From NCBI RefSeq assembly GCF_010671925.1, contig NZ_JAAHIH010000003.1:744001-808000 (forward strand): a DNA stretch of 64,000 nucleotides, written 5' to 3'. Below, in pieces: positions 55,987-64,000 of the stretch. The notes beneath the pieces are model-generated. The model had not been told where the DNA came from, did no database searches, and saw nothing but the letters and a program-made list of their open reading frames with translations. Source of the DNA: Moorena sp. SIOASIH (GTDB taxonomy: Bacteria > Cyanobacteriota > Cyanobacteriia > Cyanobacteriales > Coleofasciculaceae). Position 1 is the stretch's first letter; each line of letters begins with the position of its first letter. Position numbers and translations under genes: made by a program.

Positions 55987-57141
55987 ATGACAACGACAGC
56001 AGATAATCCGATTTTTCAGATTGAAAAAAATTATGGTCAGAGTATCTGGATGGATAATCTCAGCCGCACCCTGATTGAGTCTGGAGAACTTAAAGAACTG
56101 ATTCAATCGCGGGGAATTTGTGGGATCACCTCCAACCCAGCAATTTTTGAAAAAGCGATCGCAGGCAATGCCATCTACGATGCAGATATCGAAGCCGGTA
56201 TTCGTGCCGAGAAGTCGGTGATGGAAATTTACGAATCCCTGGTATTTGAAGACATTTCTAATGCTTGTGATATCTTCAAACCTGTCTACGACCAAACCAA
56301 TGGGTTAGATGGTTACGTCAGCATTGAAGTACCACCCACTATCGCCAAAGATACTCAAAGCACGATTTCCGAAGCCCAACGCTATTACGAAGCTATTGGT
56401 AGGGAAAACGTGATGATTAAGATTCCCGGTACCCCAGAAGGCTTACCCGCAGTAGAGCAAGCTATCAGTGAAGGCATCAACGTTAATGTCACCTTGCTCT
56501 TCTCTGTAGAAAGCTACGTTGAGACATTCTGGGCTTATATCCGGGGTTTGGAAAAACGAGCGGCAGAAGGGAAAGATATTAGCAAGATTGCTTCTGTAGC
56601 TAGTTTCTTCCTCAGCCGCATTGATACCAAAGTGGATGCCAAATTGGAGGAAAAAAGTGCGGGTGTCGATGACCCCAATGTGACAGAGAAGCTAAAGGGA
56701 ATCGAAGGCAAAGTTGCGATCGCTAACGCTAAAGTTGCCTACCAGAAGTACAAAGAAATTATCCAAAGCGATCGCTGGAAAGCTCTATCAGCAAAAGGTG
56801 CACAGGTACAACGGTTATTGTGGGCAAGCACCAGCACCAAAAACCCTGCCTACAGCGATGTGATGTATGTTGATGAACTCATTGGACCGAATACTGTCAA
56901 CACCCTGCCTCCCAATACCATCGAAGCTTGTGCCGATCACTGTTCCCCAGAAAGTCGGATTGAGACAGGTGTTGAAGAAGCTTACCAAACCATAAACTCT
57001 CTCAACGCTCCTGATGTCAATATCAATCTCAGCGAAGTTATGGATGAATTACTTGAGGAAGGGATTGTTAAATTTGTCAAGCCCTTTGATTCCTTAATAT
57101 CATCTTTAGAAAGCAAAGTCAAACTATTGGCTACCGTGTAA
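55987..57141 (+). CDS. tal: Transaldolase
   Basis: A 384-residue Tal of the TalA/long type, linking the pentose phosphate pathway and glycolysis. SNPAIFEKAIAGN, ENVMIKIPGTPEGLPAVEQ (with the Schiff-base Lys), NVTLLFSVESY and VASFFLSRIDTKVD are visible. AAGGAGCTAAGCA before the ATG is a good ribosome site. It is separated from zwf by 190 bp of GTTGAAGGTT-type repeats. Complete. Confidence 0.96.
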   Translation: MTTTADNPIFQIEKNYGQSIWMDNLSRTLIESGELKELIQSRGICGITSNPAIFEKAIAGNAIYDADIEAGIRAEKSVMEIYESLVFEDISNACDIFKPVYDQTNGLDGYVSIEVPPTIAKDTQSTISEAQRYYEAIGRENVMIKIPGTPEGLPAVEQAISEGINVNVTLLFSVESYVETFWAYIRGLEKRAAEGKDISKIASVASFFLSRIDTKVDAKLEEKSAGVDDPNVTEKLKGIEGKVAIANAKVAYQKYKEIIQSDRWKALSAKGAQVQRLLWASTSTKNPAYSDVMYVDELIGPNTVNTLPPNTIEACADHCSPESRIETGVEEAYQTINSLNAPDVNINLSEVMDELLEEGIVKFVKPFDSLISSLESKVKLLATV

Positions 57142-57331
57142 TAGAAAGACGTTTAAGGTTGCCAGTTAATTTAGGTTGAAGGTTGTCGGGTGGCAAAATA
57201 GCTTCGATAGAAAGCTAATGGAAAGTCTTAACCGTCACCCTTCAACCTACCCTAAAACGAACACCTGGGTAACAATAACCTTTAACCTTTAACCTGATAA
57301 CCTTCAACCTAATAACCTTCAATTGGCAAAG

Positions 57332-58861
57332 ATGGTTACTCTGCTAGAAAATCCCTTAAGAGTGGGCTTGCAACAGGAGCGCACGCCAGAACCATTGATT
57401 ATGGTGATTTATGGCGCGTCCGGAGATTTGACCAAACGCAAGCTCGTACCAGCACTTTACCAGCTTAAACGAGAACGACGTTTACCACCAGAAATTACTA
57501 TCGTTGGTGTTGCCCGTCGAGAGTGGACTCATGACTACTTCCGGGAACAAATGCGGGAGGGAATTGAGGAATTTTCTGACGGGACTCAATCGGAGGAGTT
57601 GTGGCAAGACTTTGCTGATGGCCTGTTTTACTGTTCCGGTGACATGGATAAAGCCGAAAGTTACCAGAAGCTGAAAGCCTTCTTGGCAGAACTCGATGGT
57701 AAACGGGGAACACGGGGAAACCGGGTATTTTATTTAGCCGTAGCTCCCAGATTCTTTACAGAAGCCATCCAGCAATTGGGGGCAGCGGGAATGCTGACTG
57801 ACCCAGTGAAGCAGCGCTTGGTAATTGAGAAACCCTTCGGGAAGGATTTAAGTTCAGCTCAATCTCTCAACCGGGTGGTACAAAGAGTCTGCAAGGAAGA
57901 GCAAATTTACCGCATTGACCACTATCTGGGTAAAGAAACTGTTCAGAATCTGTTAGTGTTCCGCTTTGGTAATGCTATCTTTGAGCCGTTGTGGAATCGG
58001 CAGTTTGTTGACCATATCCAGATTACCGTAGCCGAATCGGTAGGGGTAGAAGAACGGGCAGGTTACTACGACAAATCCGGGGCACTGCGGGATATGGTGC
58101 AGAACCATTTGATGCAGCTATTTTGCCTAACGGCCATGGAAGCTCCCAATGCTTTGGACGCTGACAGTATCCGTACTGAAAAGGTCAAGGTGATTCAAGC
58201 TACTCACCTGGCAGATATTCATAATCTAGAAAATTCAGCAGTGCGGGGTCAGTATTCAGCAGGTTGGATGAAAGGCAAACAAGTGCCTGGGTATCGGGAA
58301 GAGAAAGGGGTTGACCCGAATTCCACTACCCCCACCTACGTCGCCCTCAAGCTACTGATTGATAACTGGCGCTGGCAAGGAGTTCCCTTTTACTTGCGCA
58401 CGGGTAAACGACTGCCGAAGAAGGTCAGTGAGATCTCAATTCAGTTTCGTAAAGTTCCCTTAATGATTTTTAAATCTGCTGCTCAGCAGACTAGCCCCAA
58501 TGTCTTAACCCTGCGCTTGCAGCCTAATGAGGGAATTTCTCTGCGTTTTGAGGCGAAACGGCCAGGACCAGATTTGCGCACCCGCACCGTAGATATGGAC
58601 TTTAGCTACGGTTCTTCCTTTGGCGTGGCAACCGCTGATGCCTATAATCGGTTGTTACTTGACTGTATGTTGGGGGATCAAACCTTGTTTACCCGTGCTG
58701 ATGAAGTGGAAGAAGCCTGGCGGGTAGTGACACCAGCCTTAGCAGCTTGGGATGGCCCGGCTGATCCAGCATCCATACCTCAGTATGAAGCAGGAACTTG
58801 GGAACCGAAGGAAGCCGAACACCTAATTAATCGGGATGGACGTCGCTGGCGCAGACTTTAA
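57332..58861 (+). CDS. zwf: Glucose-6-phosphate 1-dehydrogenase
   Basis: A 509-residue G6PDH from the ATG at 57332 (MVTLLENPLRVGLQQER, the cyanobacterial N-terminus; an in-frame TTG lies nine bases upstream). VIYGASGDLTKRKLVPALY binds NADP, VIEKPFGKDL and RIDHYLGKETVQNLLVFRFGN hold the catalytic Lys/His. First step of the oxidative pentose phosphate pathway, needed in the dark. In cyanobacteria it is redox-regulated and activated by OpcA, encoded next. Confidence 0.97.
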   Translation: MVTLLENPLRVGLQQERTPEPLIMVIYGASGDLTKRKLVPALYQLKRERRLPPEITIVGVARREWTHDYFREQMREGIEEFSDGTQSEELWQDFADGLFYCSGDMDKAESYQKLKAFLAELDGKRGTRGNRVFYLAVAPRFFTEAIQQLGAAGMLTDPVKQRLVIEKPFGKDLSSAQSLNRVVQRVCKEEQIYRIDHYLGKETVQNLLVFRFGNAIFEPLWNRQFVDHIQITVAESVGVEERAGYYDKSGALRDMVQNHLMQLFCLTAMEAPNALDADSIRTEKVKVIQATHLADIHNLENSAVRGQYSAGWMKGKQVPGYREEKGVDPNSTTPTYVALKLLIDNWRWQGVPFYLRTGKRLPKKVSEISIQFRKVPLMIFKSAAQQTSPNVLTLRLQPNEGISLRFEAKRPGPDLRTRTVDMDFSYGSSFGVATADAYNRLLLDCMLGDQTLFTRADEVEEAWRVVTPALAAWDGPADPASIPQYEAGTWEPKEAEHLINRDGRRWRRL

Positions 58862-58949
58862 GTTATTTAGTCAGTAGTGACTAATGACTAGTGACTACTG
58901 ACTAATGACTAGTGAGTAATGACTATTGACAAAAAACAAGTGAATTGCT

Positions 58950-60305
58950 ATGGCTACACAATCTCCTCCGGTGCTTTCGATACAACCACCCAAAGATGTT
59001 TCCTTGGGTGAAATTGAAGCGGAACTGCGTCAAATTTGGCAAAGCTATGGTGAAAACGGTGACTCTCCCAGTGCGATCAGGGCAACGACCTTTAGTTTAG
59101 TGGTTTATGAACCCGAAGAAACCCAGCAGCTATTAGCAGCACTGGGATATTATTCCGGTCCAATTGATGGTATCGTAGGTCCGCGCATGGTCGCTGCTCT
59201 CAAGGCAGCACAGAAAGCCTACGGATTGGAAAGAACTGGTAAAGCAGATGAGGGGACTAAGGCAAAACTACGGGAGGAATACAATGAATCTCTCCAGAAG
59301 GGACAGAGACAGAAGAATCTAGAGTATTCCGGTGATTTAGAAGGATTTGGAATTGCCGATGCGATCGCAGCATCTAACCCCTGTCGCATTATTGCCCTTT
59401 GTCCTATTGCCGGAGAAGATGAAGGGGTTAAGGCTCAGGTTTCTGCCTCTTGCCCAATTCAAAAGCAAAGCCAGAGTACATTAATATGTTGTGAATACAT
59501 CACCCTAACTGGCACCGCTGCTGCTTTGGAACGGATTAGCGGTATCATTTCGGAATTGATGTTAGCAGAACTGCCGAAATTCCTCTGGTGGAAGGGAACT
59601 CCTGATCCTAATTATGGGTTGTTCCAACGCTTAGCAGGGCTAAGTAATACCGTCATTGTTGACTCAAGTAGCTTTAGCAATCCAGAGGAACAGTTATCAC
59701 AAATGTGTGAGCTGATCAATCAGGGCACACCAGTGGCTGACCTAAATTGGGCACGGTTGGCAGCATGGCAAGAGTTAACCGCAGAAGCATTTGACCCACC
59801 AGAACGTCGTGGGGCAATCTACGAAGTTGATCAAGTTACCATTGATTACGAAAAAGGGAATGAGGCTCAAGCACTGATGTTTCTCAGTTGGTTAGCGTCT
59901 CGCTTAGAATGGCTTCCCACCTCTGATATCAAAGAAGGTGGGGATTACGACCTGCGGCGTGTTAAATTTATCAGACCCAACCAGGAACCTGTAGAAGCAG
60001 AATTGGCAGCTATTCCCGTAGCCGATGCCGGAGATGTGGCAGGTGATTTGATTAGCCTGCGCTTGGGTTCGACCAATCTGCAAGCTGATTGCTGCACTGT
60101 ATTGTGTTCACAAACCACAGGTTGTATGCGGATGGAAGCTGGTGGTGGGGCTCAGTCTTGCCGCATTCAGCAGGTATCACCTTTGTTTGACCAAAAGACT
60201 GAGTTTTTGCTCTCTCAGCAATTACAACGTTGGGGTCGGGAGATGCTATACGAAGAAAGTATGGCAGTGACCAAGGAAATTTTGAAGTTGACGGTAACAA
60301 GTTGA
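58950..60305 (+). CDS. opcA: G6PDH assembly/activator protein OpcA
   Basis: A 451-residue OpcA, the allosteric activator of cyanobacterial G6PDH. An N-terminal peptidoglycan-binding-like helical module (QLLAALGYYSGPIDGIVGPRMVAALKAAQKAYGLERTG, about 60-100) precedes the OpcA core (NPCRIIALCPIAGE, LPKFLWWKGTPDPNYGLFQRL, DLNWARLAAWQELTAEAFDPP). It follows zwf by 88 bp on the same strand, as usual. TGACTAGTGACTA-type repeats fill the gap. Confidence 0.96.
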   Translation: MATQSPPVLSIQPPKDVSLGEIEAELRQIWQSYGENGDSPSAIRATTFSLVVYEPEETQQLLAALGYYSGPIDGIVGPRMVAALKAAQKAYGLERTGKADEGTKAKLREEYNESLQKGQRQKNLEYSGDLEGFGIADAIAASNPCRIIALCPIAGEDEGVKAQVSASCPIQKQSQSTLICCEYITLTGTAAALERISGIISELMLAELPKFLWWKGTPDPNYGLFQRLAGLSNTVIVDSSSFSNPEEQLSQMCELINQGTPVADLNWARLAAWQELTAEAFDPPERRGAIYEVDQVTIDYEKGNEAQALMFLSWLASRLEWLPTSDIKEGGDYDLRRVKFIRPNQEPVEAELAAIPVADAGDVAGDLISLRLGSTNLQADCCTVLCSQTTGCMRMEAGGGAQSCRIQQVSPLFDQKTEFLLSQQLQRWGREMLYEESMAVTKEILKLTVTS

Positions 60306-60422
60306 AGTTTTGAACGAAGCCTTGAAGGTTAGCAAGTTGTATCTTTAACCCTTCCATGATAAACTTCAACCTAAAAACCTTGGCCTTTCGGCCACGCTAC
60401 GCGAACAACCTTCAACTCTTAA

Positions 60423-61898
60423 ATGGCTTTAATCATCGCTGGTGAACGTAGTGGGGTGGGCAAAACAACAGTTACGCTCGCCCTATTATCGTATTTATCC
60501 AAGTGTAACTATACAATTCAATCCTTTAAAGTCGGTCCGGATTACATTGACCCGATGTTTCATAAGCGGGTTACTGGACGTCCTTGTCGGAATTTAGACC
60601 CAGTATTAACCTCTGAAGGTTATGTTAAAGACTGCTTTTACCGCCATTGCCAGGGAGTAGATTATGCCCTGATTGAAGGGGTGATGGGGTTATTTGATGG
60701 AGCATCAGGAAAGGATGATTTTGCCAGTACAGCTCATGTAGCGCGGCTGTTAGACGTGCCAGTGTTATTAGTGTTGGATTGCTCTCGGTTATCTCGTTCC
60801 GTCGCTGCGATCGCATATGGCTATCAATCCTTGGATCCCAGAATTACCATAGCTGGGGTAGTATTGAATCGAGTCGGAAGCTCACGGCATTTGGAATTGC
60901 TCAAAGATGCTCTGGAACCCTTACACATTCCTGTATTAGGAGAGCTACAGCGTCAGGATAATATAACTATTCCCGATCGGCATTTGGGCTTGATACCTAC
61001 TGCTGAAATTACTCAACTGGATGCTTTGATTAACCGACTTGCTGATCTAGGACAGAGTTGCTTTAATTGGGAGCATCTTGACTCACAGTTGAAGGTTAAG
61101 AGGTTACAGCTTAACTCAAAGTTGAAGGTTGGTAGGTTACAGGTTGAAAGTTCTTCACAGTTGAAGGTTGGCCGGTTACAGGTTGAAAGTTCTCTAGACA
61201 ACCTGCAACCTATCAACCTTCAACTTGTAACCTCTAATAACCGGCCATCTGCCCTAATCCGAATTGCTGTAGCATGCGATCGCGCTTTTAGTTTCTATTA
61301 CCAAGACAATCTCGATAGTTTGGAACAGCTAGGAGCAGAGTTAGTGTATTGGAGTCCCCTCACCGATACGACTTTACCTCCTGATGTACAGGGGATGTAC
61401 TTTGGTGGTGGTTTTCCAGAAGTTTTTGCGGAGCAACTCGCGGCAAATACTAGTGCGCGAGAGTCAGTGCGAACAGCAATAGAGTCAGGAATGCCCACTT
61501 ATGCTGAGTGTGGCGGATTGATGTATTTAGGGGAGCGGATTACAGATTTTGACGGGAAATCTTGGTCAATGGTGGGGGTATTACCCACGGTTACGGTGAT
61601 GGGAAAATCCCTTACTTTAGGATATCGACAGGCAACTGCTTTGGTCGATGGACCCTTGTTACCTGCCGGAGCAACGGTTTGGGGACATGAATTTCATCGC
61701 TCCCACTTGACAGTCATGCCCTCCAATCCCTTGTTTGAGTTACGGGGATATCACCAGAGAAAAGTTGGAGTTGAAGGTTGGCAAGTCTATCAGCTCCATG
61801 CTTCCTATGTTCATCTCCATTGGGGTAGTTGTCTTGAGGTTCCCCTGCGATTTTTGGAACGCTGTCAGCAGTTCACTTTTGAGGGAGTGACAAGTTAG
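60423..61898 (+). CDS. cobB: Cobyrinic acid a,c-diamide synthase
   Basis: A 491-residue CobB/CbiA, which amidates cobyrinic acid at positions a and c using ATP and glutamine. The P-loop is GERSGVGKTT (7-16), followed by VGPDYIDPMFH and EGVMGLFDG, and the class I glutaminase Cys363 in YAECGGLMYLG. Residues of about 221-273 (SQLKVKRLQLNSKLKVGRLQVE...) are an extra linker between synthetase and glutaminase domains, encoded by GTTGAAGGTT-type repeat DNA. Without it the length is about 438, nearer the family norm. The linker is between domains, so activity is probably kept. Confidence 0.95.
   Translation: MALIIAGERSGVGKTTVTLALLSYLSKCNYTIQSFKVGPDYIDPMFHKRVTGRPCRNLDPVLTSEGYVKDCFYRHCQGVDYALIEGVMGLFDGASGKDDFASTAHVARLLDVPVLLVLDCSRLSRSVAAIAYGYQSLDPRITIAGVVLNRVGSSRHLELLKDALEPLHIPVLGELQRQDNITIPDRHLGLIPTAEITQLDALINRLADLGQSCFNWEHLDSQLKVKRLQLNSKLKVGRLQVESSSQLKVGRLQVESSLDNLQPINLQLVTSNNRPSALIRIAVACDRAFSFYYQDNLDSLEQLGAELVYWSPLTDTTLPPDVQGMYFGGGFPEVFAEQLAANTSARESVRTAIESGMPTYAECGGLMYLGERITDFDGKSWSMVGVLPTVTVMGKSLTLGYRQATALVDGPLLPAGATVWGHEFHRSHLTVMPSNPLFELRGYHQRKVGVEGWQVYQLHASYVHLHWGSCLEVPLRFLERCQQFTFEGVTS
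61083..61241. repeat. GTTGAAGGTT repeats inside cobB
   Basis: Three direct AGTTGAAGGTT(A/G)G units followed by the inverse (AACCTATCAACCTTCAACTT), about 159 bp, keeping the frame of cobB open. Confidence 0.85.
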
Positions 61899-61949
61899 TT
61901 TAGGACTACACAGGCAATCAGTCTAGTTTCTTCTTTAAAAGTTTCTCAA

Positions 61950-62130
61950 ATCAACATTTGCCTCTTGCCTCTTGCCTTTTGCCTCTTGCCTCTTGCCTTA
62001 TTTAACTACTTTTTTATGAGCTATTCCACCAGTACAAAAAAATAATAACGGAAGTGACAACAATGAATTGAAGTACCGAAACCATCAAATATTAGCACTG
62101 TTCCCTGTTCCCCGTTCCCTGTTCCCTTGA
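61950..62130. repeat. CTCTTGC and TTCCCTG heptamer runs
   Basis: (GCCTCTT)n at 61962-62000 and (CCCTGTT)n near 62098-62127, in the gap between the convergent cobB and FkbM genes. Confidence 0.8.
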
Positions 62131-62152
62131 AAGCAAAATACTATATCTTCAA

Positions 62153-63772
62153 CTATTCTTCCCTTGCTATATTTTCAGGCAACGCAATAATATTCAGTCT
62201 TCCTTGTAAATCTTCCCTAGAATTTATCGGAATTAGATGCCCTAGGTAAGGCTGATATTGATATAGTTGATAGCCTCTGTCTCTGAGAAAATCAGCAACA
62301 GCTAGGTTACTCCCCCGACTCCCTGCAATATTTTCGTATAGTATCGTTGGGGTAAATTCCGTCAAAATCCTGTTGCTCCCTGCTAAAACTTGCAGTTCGT
62401 GACCTTCTGCATCAATTTTCAACAAATCAACCTTGCTAATAGCTTCTTGGCTAATAGCTTCTTGCTCCATCAAGCTATCTAAAGTAAAGCAGGAAACTTC
62501 CTCAAAACTACCAGATTTTACAGTTGCTTGTTCATCACTAGAAACAATTTCATTAAGTTCGCTAGCACCATGAAGAGCCAGTTGAGCAGTACCATTGCGA
62601 TCGCTAGCTGCTCCTGGACACACTTTCACCCAGTCTAACTGATTAATAGTACAGGTTTCTTGTAAACAACGAACACAACCAGAAAACGGTTCAACCGCTA
62701 GCACACAACCTTCTGCTCCTACTCGTAAAGCAGCACTGAAGGTGTAGACTCCCACATTAGCACCAACATCAATAACAGTCATCCCAGGTTGGAGCCAGTT
62801 GCGCCAAAACTCCATTTCTTTTTCAAACCAATCTCCTTGAGCAATTAACACACTTGTCACCAAACTCCGGAGACTTGGCTCAACCGCTAATAGTAACTGG
62901 TCTTCAAAGGTCACATAAGTAAATGAACTTTCAAGCTCCAATTCAGTCCATTCAAACCCGATTAAATCCGAATTTTCGTCCCTAATCTCGCCAGCCCTAG
63001 CTAGCCCCATATTTCGCCAATACTTGGCTAAATCTATCTGTCCTAAATCTCGATAAGCGAGGTATAGGGATTGTATAATCCTAGCAGAATATGGAGCCAA
63101 ATTTTTAGCCTGGTGTAAATTAAATAATCCTTCCCATTGACTATTGATCAGGCTAGCAATTCCCAACTTTAAATGAATAGAGGGGGAATCTGAGAATAGT
63201 TGAACAGCAAGATGGATAAATCTTAATCCCGTAGCATTATAAAACACCAATTGTGAGCGACATAAAACCTCACTTAACAAAAAAATTGATTGAGCGTAGC
63301 CATCTTCAGCGTCTAGAATGTGAGCCAATTGCTCATACCGATTATCTGTAAAGCCATTTCCAGGAGGTAGATAAACTAGTCCTAGAGGCATGGATTGCTC
63401 ATTAATATCAGCAGGATGTAGGGTATTAATTAACGTCGGAAATGCTGTTTGTATCCCCTGCTCCATTTCTCCAGTCATGGCGAAAACTAGAGCTAAATGA
63501 GCAGCACACAGGGGATGGCCAGACAACTCAATTCCCTGACTCAAAGCCTCAAAAGCCATCTCCAGATACATGGCACGTAGGGATGAATCTTCACATTGCT
63601 CAGCTTCAACTAATGCTAATACCGCACAGTTGTTCAACTCTATAGCAGAAGTCGGATTATCCCAAGACGTACTTTCAATACTGGTCTCTACAGTAGATAA
63701 AGCCTCTGAATCCAGATTCAGACCAGCACTTTCGAGATATTGCCAATAGGAATCAGCATAATTGACAGACAT
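62153..63772 (-). CDS. FkbM-family methyltransferase with long helical N-terminus
   Basis: A 539-residue protein. Residues of about 1-300 are helical, with TPR/Sel1-like character (ALVEAEQCEDSSLRAMYLEMAFEALSQGIEL, IHLKLGIASLINSQWEGLFNLHQA). Residues of about 340-520 are an FkbM domain: GMTVIDVGANVGVYTFSAALRVG binds SAM, AVEPF ends strand 2, VDLLKIDAEGHELQVLAGS is the catalytic-side block. FkbM enzymes make O-methyl groups on sugars or secondary metabolites. The N-terminal region may bind a carrier or glycosyl partner, as in glycan-modifying multidomain proteins. It stands alone. Confidence 0.85.
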   Translation of the reverse strand: MSVNYADSYWQYLESAGLNLDSEALSTVETSIESTSWDNPTSAIELNNCAVLALVEAEQCEDSSLRAMYLEMAFEALSQGIELSGHPLCAAHLALVFAMTGEMEQGIQTAFPTLINTLHPADINEQSMPLGLVYLPPGNGFTDNRYEQLAHILDAEDGYAQSIFLLSEVLCRSQLVFYNATGLRFIHLAVQLFSDSPSIHLKLGIASLINSQWEGLFNLHQAKNLAPYSARIIQSLYLAYRDLGQIDLAKYWRNMGLARAGEIRDENSDLIGFEWTELELESSFTYVTFEDQLLLAVEPSLRSLVTSVLIAQGDWFEKEMEFWRNWLQPGMTVIDVGANVGVYTFSAALRVGAEGCVLAVEPFSGCVRCLQETCTINQLDWVKVCPGAASDRNGTAQLALHGASELNEIVSSDEQATVKSGSFEEVSCFTLDSLMEQEAISQEAISKVDLLKIDAEGHELQVLAGSNRILTEFTPTILYENIAGSRGSNLAVADFLRDRGYQLYQYQPYLGHLIPINSREDLQGRLNIIALPENIAREE

Positions 63773-63933
63773 TTCCGCTTTCTCTCAATAAAGGTTCGCT
63801 GTACTGTTTGTAGCTCTAACACACAGTTATGGGCTGATAGGAAAGACGATCAGGATATGTTTTTGTTCACCAATCCATTACGATTACTATATGGATTATC
63901 CCACAATCTGATCAACAAACCCCCTCAACTTCT

Positions 63934-64000
63934 ATGAATGCGATCGCTTCAACCCTCGAACCAATTGTCGGAAATTCCAATATCTACACCTGGGAAAACC
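63934..64000 (+). CDS. 5' end of a gene cut by the window (possibly FAD-binding oxidoreductase)
   Basis: An ATG at 63934 opens a frame of 22 codons to the window edge, MNAIASTLEPIVGNSNIYTWEN, containing a HIP1 site. The start recalls cyanobacterial GlcE-like FAD-binding oxidoreductases, but 22 residues are too few to be sure. Confidence 0.4.
   Translation, partial: MNAIASTLEPIVGNSNIYTWEN

Noticed and set aside
60306..60422. Cobalamin riboswitch before cobB
   Set aside because: The short gap holds only AACCTTCAACC and GGCCACGCTACGCGAAC repeats; no B12-box was seen.

Overview
The window looks like a chromosomal segment of a large-genome filamentous cyanobacterium. HIP1 octamers (GCGATCGC) are scattered throughout. 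The core genes are typical of the phylum: an fbp-tal-zwf-opcA cluster, a BciB-type chlorophyll reductase, ispG, an RRM RNA-binding protein, pfkA, hrcA and cobalamin genes. Intergenic DNA is unusually rich in short tandem repeats and in one dispersed palindromic motif built on GTTCGCGTAGCGTGGCC. Gene content and repeat style recall Moorena/Lyngbya-type cyanobacteria, but that genus-level guess is inference. No rRNA, tRNA or CRISPR array was seen.

Layout. 1-1.1 kb: the 3' part of cobU and a small Cys-rich protein. 1.2-13.3 kb: an accessory redox island. It has two paralogous membrane-anchored di-heme c-type cytochromes around a four-helix membrane protein, an intact TnpB element, an old-yellow-enzyme-type reductase, a short-chain dehydrogenase, a cytochrome P450 and a cyclooxygenase/alpha-dioxygenase-type heme dioxygenase. 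13.4-17.4 kb: YdcF, EVE, SOUL and alpha/beta-hydrolase genes. 17.5-20.1 kb: an MBOAT O-acyltransferase gene broken by a nonsense codon and by a 144-bp inverted-repeat element with a 9-bp target duplication, followed by an SGNH-like gene. 21-26 kb: bciB, a Uma2 protein, a decayed four-helix-bundle gene, tandem repeats and a DUF362 protein. 27-37 kb: NfeD-like, DUF6391, pentapeptide-repeat, ispG, Uma2 and carB genes. 37.4-46.4 kb: repeat-rich DNA, a frameshifted Rpn-type nuclease gene, a degenerate 21-bp heptapeptide array, and a three-gene TPR-CHAT / small protein / membrane protein locus resembling CATRA conflict systems, in which the TPR-CHAT gene is broken twice. 46.4-53.6 kb: hrcA, rhodanese, cysE, a PPOX flavoprotein, an RRM protein, an orphan structured-RNA candidate and pfkA. 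53.9-60.3 kb: fbp, tal, zwf and opcA, with about 1 kb of tandem repeats between fbp and tal. 60.4-64 kb: cobB, an FkbM methyltransferase and the first codons of another gene.

How genes may work together. A fatty-acid-type heme dioxygenase beside a P450, with an OYE and an SDR, has the parts list of an oxylipin pathway: oxygenate, rearrange the hydroperoxide, reduce the enone, interconvert ketone and alcohol. Fungal Ppo enzymes fuse the first two activities, and plant jasmonate synthesis uses a P450 followed by an OYE. This is the best candidate for an undescribed system here. The second is the CATRA-like locus, whose decaying caspase-like gene sits beside two intact partners. A recurrent theme is mobile or repeat DNA entering genes in frame: MBOAT, TPR-CHAT, the CATRA-like membrane protein, cobB and perhaps carB.
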